Shown one piece after another: positions 57,472 through 64,000 of a stretch of 64,000 bases of DNA. The DNA comes from Ophiura sarsii. Lineage: Eukaryota > Echinodermata > Ophiuroidea > Amphilepidida > Ophiuridae. The position numbers and the translations under genes are program-made. Position 1 is the stretch's first letter; every line of letters begins with the position of its first letter. The notes under the pieces are model-generated. The model did no database searches. It worked only from the letters and a program-made list of their open reading frames with translations, and was not told where the DNA came from. The DNA lies in the NCBI GenBank assembly GCA_035610835.1, contig CM069459.1:57939817-58003816 (forward strand). Reading direction: 5' to 3'.

Positions 57472-58575
57472 CTATGGTATTTTGCAATTCCGATCTAGAG
57501 ACATGTCAAGCTTATCGTGTCTGTTATCTACGGCAACGTATAAATCGTCAATCGGATGTGCCGCAAGATAGTTTGTGGTTTTAAGGTCCCTGTGGATTTG
57601 TATCTTATACCTCACAAATATAACAATTGTCATAATAAAAAATAGAAGGGCAAGGAAGGCCGTTGCTATTGTCGGTATTATCCATTGAAATGTTTGCGAT
57701 GATGACAAAGATGGACACAGGCTTCTACAATTTGTTTTCGATTTGGTGTTGCGTGTCGTGTCATCTTTAACATCGTCAGGGACTGTTGTTAATTCATGAG
57801 ACGGTTTCAGAGGTGTATTTGAATTTGGAACTATCGTCAACGGTCCGATATGACACCGCTCTGTCCGCCCTGGAAACTCTTGGTTCTTGATTGTGCATGT
57901 GAACATTGCTTTTTCGTCAGCTAAACTTGTAGTCAAATTGACAATAGAGTAGACCCTGTCCTGGGTTTCATAATTATGCGCCTTTATCGACTTACCCTCG
58001 CCCACTTTATTCCATGATATTGACACCGTTGGGAAGCCTTTTTCCGAACTACAGTTCAGGATTAGATTCGTTCTCTCTAACACTACAAATGCTAGATTTG
58101 CTGAAGAAGAGCATATTAAATTTGACTGTGATGGAAAGTAGAGTATCTCAAAATTCACAGAATCAACGGCAATTCTTGAATAGACTCTGTCGAAAACTAT
58201 ACATGTGTATAATCCTTCGTCGTGTTTTCCTACATCGAAAATTGATAAGAAGTATACATATATACCGTCTTCTAATCGCCGTGATGCAACAAATACAGTG
58301 TCGTCTACCCTTGGAAGAACATTCTCGTCCAAAGAGAGGCTTTCTGCTTTACCATTCACTTGTCGCAATAATGACACTGTGTGATCACGTTCTAGACCGA
58401 AAACTTGGCAATGTACGGATAGAATTCCGCCTTCCATCACCGGGTTGACAGGTGCAGTTGCTAGTACATGTGTTCCTGCGGTGTTTTGAATGTACATGTC
58501 ACTGTATATCCACAGCCACATTCCGACAATCTGCATAAACTGTTGTTTAGACATTTTTGGATACTGTCCATTCAT
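57472..58575 (-). CDS. Ig-superfamily receptor 3 (V-like + C2-like Ig, TM, tyrosine tail)
   Basis: 367 residues in one open frame. The signal segment is less hydrophobic than in gene 1 (QIVGMWLWIY, about 15-24), so Met8 or Met14 could also be the start. V-like domain: APVNPV entry, Cys56/Cys125 (KHDEGLYTC), strand-C Trp replaced (VSLLR). Second Ig domain: Cys175, Trp188, Cys227, extra pair Cys155/Cys241 (CHIGP). Juxtamembrane Cys283/Cys287 (CRSLC). Membrane helix about 297-322. The tail has Tyr336 and Tyr346 (DDLYVAV). The second signalling position reads LDMSLDR where gene 1 reads PYMSLDR, so its Tyr is replaced by Asp. Closest to gene 1 in being intronless and in the MSLDR ending. Probably a membrane receptor with altered or weaker signalling; ligand unknown. 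Confidence 0.85.
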   Translation of the reverse strand: MNGQYPKMSKQQFMQIVGMWLWIYSDMYIQNTAGTHVLATAPVNPVMEGGILSVHCQVFGLERDHTVSLLRQVNGKAESLSLDENVLPRVDDTVFVASRRLEDGIYVYFLSIFDVGKHDEGLYTCIVFDRVYSRIAVDSVNFEILYFPSQSNLICSSSANLAFVVLERTNLILNCSSEKGFPTVSISWNKVGEGKSIKAHNYETQDRVYSIVNLTTSLADEKAMFTCTIKNQEFPGRTERCHIGPLTIVPNSNTPLKPSHELTTVPDDVKDDTTRNTKSKTNCRSLCPSLSSSQTFQWIIPTIATAFLALLFFIMTIVIFVRYKIQIHRDLKTTNYLAAHPIDDLYVAVDNRHDKLDMSLDRNCKIP

Positions 58576-58660
58576 TTCGACTTTGTCCAGCTGTTCAGAT
58601 ACACGTTATGATGTATACAACTCCAGACATCAATCCACGTTTACACCAAGAACCTCCATG

Positions 58661-58668
58661 TTTATATA
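58661..58668 (-). promoter_or_regulatory. Putative TATA box of receptor gene 3
   Basis: The minus strand reads TATATAAA, about 86 bp above the start codon. Transcription starting some 30 bp downstream would give a 5' leader of about 55 bases. The TA target of a mariner-like element lies 13 bp upstream of it. Confidence 0.5.
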
Positions 58669-58682
58669 GGGATTGGTATATA

Positions 58683-59801
58683 CAGGGTGTCCCAAAAGTC
58701 TATGCACGTTTTTGAAGAGACATATCTCATAAAATATAAATCATATGGTATAAATTTAACCATATTTTGATAGACGAGATTTGGGAAAATATTTTGATAC
58801 CAAACATAACCCTATTGGTGAACCCACAACATTATAAAACTGGTTGAAAGTTTTTGGCCGTGTGAGACCACCCATACCAACTACCACACATTGTTGCTAA
58901 AACAGGTGCGCATAAATTAACGGTATGAAAGCAACGTTGCGCATTAGTCACAGTTCACTGCTTACCTTGTAACATTAATGTTATTACTAAACTCGGTCAC
59001 TCACAACATAAATAGGCGTAAGTAGACAACAGCAAAAGTCTTCATTCAAGAGGGTTTACAGCATAGATAAGCGAATACAAATTGTATGGTTCTACGCTGA
59101 AACAAATACAGTTCAACTTACTTTATAAAAGTTCAGAAAACATTTTAAATTGAAACGCGCACCAGGAAGAATATCCATTCTTTAGTTGGTGGATACATTT
59201 TTGAACACAGGAACTGTGCATGATTTGTCTCGATGTGGTAGAAAAAAGACTGGTTAAGATCAACAAGTCACATTGATGTCATAGACATAAGACATGCAGT
59301 AGCCAAAAGTCCAAAGAGATATATTCGCTGTGTGATGTGTGTGTTCACTTTTCTGTTATGTTATTCAATTTGTTTAGGTCTGTGTTTTTGCATTAGCACA
59401 CGTCTCTGTATAAATGGAAAACATTTAAACTAGATTTCACTATAGAAACGAAAAATATGTGTGATATAGTTTGTCATTATGATGGGATCACTGTAATGTA
59501 AAATTTTAAATATTACAATTGACGGATCACTTTCCGTGTAACCAACTCTACCCGTCTTTTTGTTAATCTCGATAGGTATGGATTTATGAACTTTATTCCT
59601 CCGAAGTATAAAATTACATTTTTGCAGTAATACATATTTCACTTCTAGGGTGGCATTACAAACAGATGTTACTCCAATGTTTGGTATCAAAATTATTTCC
59701 CACATCTCCTCTTTCTAAATATGTATTCATATTTTCAATACGACTTATATTTTGTGAAATACAAAGCTTCAAAGTCGTGCATAGACTTTTGGGACACCCT
59801 G
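58683..59801 (+). mobile_element. Mariner-like element (HTH transposase remnant), second copy
   Basis: 1119 bp, same ends as the element at 26761 and similar along its length. The transposase start codon is changed to AGG (59051) and a stop follows after 25 codons. It retains a later piece missing from the other copy: VHDLSRCGRKKTG near 59215-59260, the form of the second half of the DNA-binding region. TA flanks at 58681-58682 and 59802-59803. Confidence 0.85.
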
Positions 59802-59803
59802 TA

Positions 59804-60427
59804 GTTATAGACATTGACCTTCTAAGCCACATTAACAACAACTATCTTCCTTCTGCCAGTTCTCCAGACCACAATGTTTCAATGTTATGATGCATTAGTT
59901 GGATGAGACATACTCGTAGCCCATCCTAGTCAGAACATATTAGCACACCTCGTAAAAGGCAAATATGTTTATATGAATGCTTTCAGTAAAAGCAATTCCA
60001 CGTCAGCTATTAATTCCGCTAGTATTATATATATAAAGAGCAAATGTGAATAACAGACCAACAGACATTAATAAAGTTGATGAACTGAGTGATTAGATAT
60101 CAAGCTGGTATCTCTACAAAGAGCTCTGATATCAATTGGTTCATTGCAATTAAGAAAGCACACATATTATAGGAAACACAAATGAGCAGGGGTTAAAAAT
60201 GCCCATCAAAGTGACATAAGAAAAGATAAAAGCCCATACATAAAGAGAACAACATCAATATATGAATGAAAGAAAATAAATATCTTAAGGTCATTCTGTT
60301 CAAACTTCTCAAGAAGAGTGTCGCATTTTTTTACAATTTGTTCACACACATGATTATGTTTATTAAACTGTCCCATGTTTAAATAGTTTCGTCCGTATGT
60401 TTAGTGGAGACTCCAAATGCCGTGCCT
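59804..60427. other. Gene-less stretch
   Basis: I see no gene or repeat before the satellite at 60428. Confidence 0.4.
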
Positions 60428-61914
60428 TACACATGCGCTAGAATTATTAATCGCGTCATACATTGGCACTTAGTCATATCTGCACATGCGCTAGAATTAT
60501 AAATCGCGTCATACATTGGCACTTAGTCATATCTGCACATGCGCTAGAATTATTAATCGCTTCATACATTGGCACTTAGTCATATCTGCACATGCGCTAG
60601 AATTATTAATCGCTACATACATTGGCACTTAGTCATATCTGCACATGCGCTAGAATTATTAATCACTACATACATTGGCACTTAGTCATATCTGCACATG
60701 CGCTAGAATTATTAATCGCTTCATACATTGGCACTTAGTCATATCTGCACATGCGCTAGAATTATGAATCGCGTCATACATTGGCACTTAGTCATATCTG
60801 CACATGCGCTAGAATTATTAATCGCTACATACATTGGCACTTAGTCATATCTGCACATGCGCTAGAATTATTAATCGCGTCATACATTGGCACTTAGTCA
60901 TATCTGCACATGCGCTAGAATTATTAATCGCTTCATACATTGGCACTTAGTCATATCTGCACATGCGCTAGAATTATGAATCGCTTCATACATTGGCACT
61001 TAGTCATATCTGCACATGCGCTAGAAGTATTAATCGCGTCATATATTGGCACTTAGTCATATCTGCACATGCGCTAGAATTTTTAATCGCGTCATACATT
61101 GGCACTTAGTCATATCTGCACATGCGCTAGAATTATTAATCGCGTCATACATTGGCACTTAGTCATATCTGCACATGCGTTAGAATTATGAATCGCTTCA
61201 TACATTGGCACTTAGTCATATCTGCACATGCGCTAGAATTATTAATCGCTTCATACATTGGCACTTAGTCATATCTGCACATGCGCTAGAATTATGAATC
61301 GCTTCATACATTGGCACTTAGTCATATCTGCACATGCGCTAGAATTATTAATCGCGTCATACATTGGCACTTAGTCATATCTGCACATGCGCTAGAATTA
61401 TTAATCGCTTCATACATTGGCACTTAGTCATATCTGCACATGCGCTAGAATTATTAATCGCTTCATACATTGGCTCTTAGTCATATCTGCACATGCGCTA
61501 GAATTATTAATCGCTTCATACATTGGCACTTAGTCATATCTGCACATGCGCTAGAATTATTAATCGCGTCATACATTGGCACTTAGTCATATCTGCACAT
61601 GCGCTAGAATTATGAATCGCTTCATACATTGGCACTTAGTCATATCTGCACATGCGCTAGAATTATTAATCGCGTCATACATTGGCACTTAGTCATATCT
61701 GCACATGCGCTAGAATTATGAATCGCTTCATACATTGGCACTTAGTCATATCTGCACATGCGCTAGAATTATTAATCGCTTCATACATTGGCACTTAGTC
61801 ATATCTGCACATGCGCTAGAATTATTAATCGCTTCATACATTGGCACTTAGTCATATCTGCACATGCGCTAGAATTATTAATCGCTTCATACATTGGCTC
61901 TTAGTCATATCTGC
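60428..61914 (+). repeat. 53-bp satellite, 28 units
   Basis: Unit: ACATGCGCTAGAATTATTAA, then TCGCGTCATACATTGGC, then ACTTAGTCATATCTGC (53 bp). The units are nearly identical; most variation is at two positions, ATTATTAA or ATTATGAA and CGCGTC, CGCTTC or CGCTAC. A GGCTCTT variant marks units 20 and 28, eight units apart, which suggests block duplication. Length and spread of variants suggest unequal exchange or conversion. Confidence 0.95.
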
Positions 61915-62119
61915 AGTATCCTTGCACTATAACCGGCATAAACGCGAAGAAATTTAGTGAAGCTACATGTAGAACAGCTATGTGACCAATCCATATGCAT
62001 AGCTGCCATATGTTAGCATTTTTAAAATCACATATCCTATCAAATTGCATCCATTGTAGAATACGCGTACATCAAAACGCTGATAATATATGGGTAAAGA
62101 GGTGTCACAACGCTGACAT

Positions 62120-62935
62120 AAAGAACCACAAAATCCCTCGTGTTGCTTTAAAGGGGCATTAAGAGATCCTTCATGGACGGAGCCCTCAATTTTTCAGAAG
62201 TTTTTTTGTTGTTGCATATACGTAATGCTTATACGTACTAACTACCACCCACAATTATAGAGCTCTATTCGCAGTTTTTTATGTGAAATTTATGGATTTG
62301 ATAGCGTTTTCAGTTTCGATGTGATGACATCGAAACTACTAAAATTCATCTAAAAGGCCACATATGGCTTCTTACTTATTTGTTTCATGTTTATTCAAAA
62401 CAACCTTGAAGACTACCCATGGCTTGTTGCGTGATGCGTAGTCATGATCTCCCTGATTCAATTGGTGGTGATTTTGAACCAAAATACAAAAAAAGTGAAA
62501 GGCACTAATAATATACCCTCGGATATGCTGAGAAAACTTCTTTATTTTTCATGTTTACTAATTTCTTTTGAAGAAATCTTACATGAGAGGGTTTCTATAT
62601 ATATCATCTATCTAAACAAGATGAAAATATTGAATTTCATTTTTGAGAAATCTCTCCGTGCCCCTTTAAAGGACATACCAGGTACATACAGAACTCAAAT
62701 TCAATATCATCACAGTTCTAGTACTATGTACATTCAAATTATGAATCTGATGGCTTATAACTCATATTTCGGACGTGTAAACGTTGTTGGTTTTCACTTT
62801 CAACGAAGACTTTTATAGTATTGTAGAATAGCAATATGAAAAAATGCACACATTGAGATAGAACTGTAAAAACATGTATAAATATGCACATATTGGGTTA
62901 GAACTGTATACACATTTATGAAATAAGTACTGTTT
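62120..62935 (+). repeat. Repeat family 3, copy 2 (with MITE inserted)
   Basis: Matches 55590-55880, but is split by a TTAA MITE at 62152-62665 inside the TGCTTT(A/C)AAGGACA segment. Confidence 0.8.
62152..62665. mobile_element. 514-bp TTAA MITE in repeat family 3
   Basis: Ends AGGGGCATTAAGAGAT and ATCTCTCCGTGCCCCT form a short imperfect TIR. TTAA flanks both sides (62148-62151 and 62666-62669). The site in the paralogue reads TTCA, uninterrupted. An open frame runs through the right end (62444-62818) but has no known domain and crosses the MITE border, so I do not call it. Confidence 0.75.
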
Positions 62936-64000
62936 AAAATTAAAAACACAAATAAGGGTAAAAGAGGTGTCAGGAGTCTTTCATATTTATTGAATTGTAC
63001 TTGTCTTCACAATATACCTCTGAAAACAAATAGTGCTGTTTTTAAATTGTAGCCAAATATTAACAGCATTGGCCTCCTAATAATTATATGGAGTCAACTC
63101 TTTGTAAGATGTTACGCGTAGAGGCAAACGTGTTGCCATCAAGATGAGACCTAATTGTGGTGCTTTATAAAAACACCTACCTCAGGGCCGTCATACCGAC
63201 CGGAGTAAGTTACTGAATTCGAATAACTTATTTTCAAATTCAAAGTTTCAGTCTGCTAAATATGGAATCACTTCTATATGTTACCTTTGATCATAATGTA
63301 TAACAACAAACGTGTTGTCATCAGAATAAGACCTCACAATGCTATATTCACACGAGACAGTTATTTGTCTCAGATATTCACAGCGCTGACAAAACGACTC
63401 GAGTATTTCTAGCGTCGAACGCGTCGCTGATTGGCTGAGCAATATATTGCATAACCATGATTACGTGGTTATATTGTCAGTGGTGGCGCTGACATATTTC
63501 GTGTTTGAGAATGGTCAAACTCAAAATAGAGTTATCTTTAACGTAATGGGACTGAATGGTTTATTAAAAAGATAAGTAAAATATGATGTTAAGGTAATAT
63601 CGTATATATTTGTAAATATTATACCTTTATCATATTTTTGAAAATTTGCAATATGTTTAAGAACGCATTAGTCGAGAAAACTGATGCCACTGTTCTAAAT
63701 GTGTATGTCTAAACAAATAAATAAAAAATAAAAAAAAAAAAAAAAATTCCACACCGGTTACTCCCTATAAACAAATGATAAAACATTCATGGCTTTTCAG
63801 GTGTTTTGTGGCACATCTTCATCATTAGTAGGAGTTCCGTGTTACATTAAAATGCCCGTCAATGGATAACAAAACGATATAATCAGTTCTTGGTATGCAA
63901 CATTGATACTATAATTTAATCAGTTCCAAATTGTCAAGAATGTGAGGCTTGTATTTGTCCGTGCGACAAGAGAACCCATATCGTTACCCATATTTATTGG
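62936..64000. other. Gene-less end of the window
   Basis: An A-rich run at 63715-63748. No gene, RNA or bounded repeat was recognised. Confidence 0.4.

Noticed and set aside
58014..58448. 144-codon plus-strand open frame
   Set aside because: Antisense shadow of receptor gene 3.
60428..61914. CRISPR-like array
   Set aside because: The units are contiguous 53-bp repeats without unique spacers, and the sequence is plainly animal nuclear DNA; it is a satellite.
62444..62818. 124-codon plus-strand open frame
   Set aside because: It crosses the right border of a TTAA MITE into repeat family 3, and the same region in the paralogue at 55.6 kb is not open in the same way.

Overview
The window looks like nuclear DNA of an animal, most likely a marine invertebrate deuterostome (an echinoderm or hemichordate is my best guess, held with low confidence). 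The reasons are AT-rich sequence with very low gene density, spliceosomal GT-AG structure, immunoglobulin-superfamily receptor genes, CR1/L2-like and RTE-like LINE remains, Tc1/mariner and TTAA-type MITEs, and long minisatellites. Nothing bacterial or viral is seen.

The only convincing host genes are three related type-I membrane receptors, all on the minus strand: gene 1 (13453-14616), gene 2 (39501-42545, two exons) and gene 3 (57472-58575). Each has a signal segment, a V-like Ig domain, a second Ig domain, a juxtamembrane CxxxC motif, one membrane helix and a short tyrosine-containing tail. In genes 1 and 2 two tail tyrosines lie exactly 12 residues apart in an ITAM-like frame. In gene 3 the second position is Asp. 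Genes 1 and 3 have no intron in the coding region; gene 2 has one phase-1 intron inside the V domain. The layout is a dispersed tandem array of candidate immune-type receptors; their ligands are unknown.

Most of the rest is mobile DNA. 0-5 kb: a 988-bp long-TIR element and degraded repeats. 5-8 kb: an RTE-like LINE lacking part of its reverse transcriptase, then a 134-bp hairpin. 8-14 kb: several TTAA-flanked MITEs, one with its empty site preserved beside it, and gene 1. 16.9-23.5 kb: two inverted copies of a ~1-kb unit carrying a tRNA-like sequence, one interrupted by a hAT-like insertion. 24.5-25.9 kb: a 41-bp minisatellite with higher-order structure. 26.8-27.9 kb and 58.7-59.8 kb: two internally deleted mariner-like elements with transposase N-terminal remnants. 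29.0-30.5 kb: a foldback with a GGATCAAA-rich element nested in it. 36-42.5 kb: more long-TIR elements, and gene 2 with a mariner-like element at the dyad of a palindrome in its intron. 43.5 kb: a 23-bp tandem repeat. 47.75-54.04 kb: a 6.3-kb segment bounded by long inverted repeats and containing a CR1/L2-like fragment, an RTE-like LINE and a 793-bp TIR element. 55 kb: hammerhead-like motifs of Penelope type. 57-59 kb: gene 3, with a mariner-like element 13 bp above its TATA box. 60.4-61.9 kb: a 53-bp satellite of 28 units. 62.1-62.7 kb: a TTAA MITE with an empty-site paralogue at 55.6 kb.

Repeat boundaries were found by eye; divergence values and family names need a database search that I could not run.
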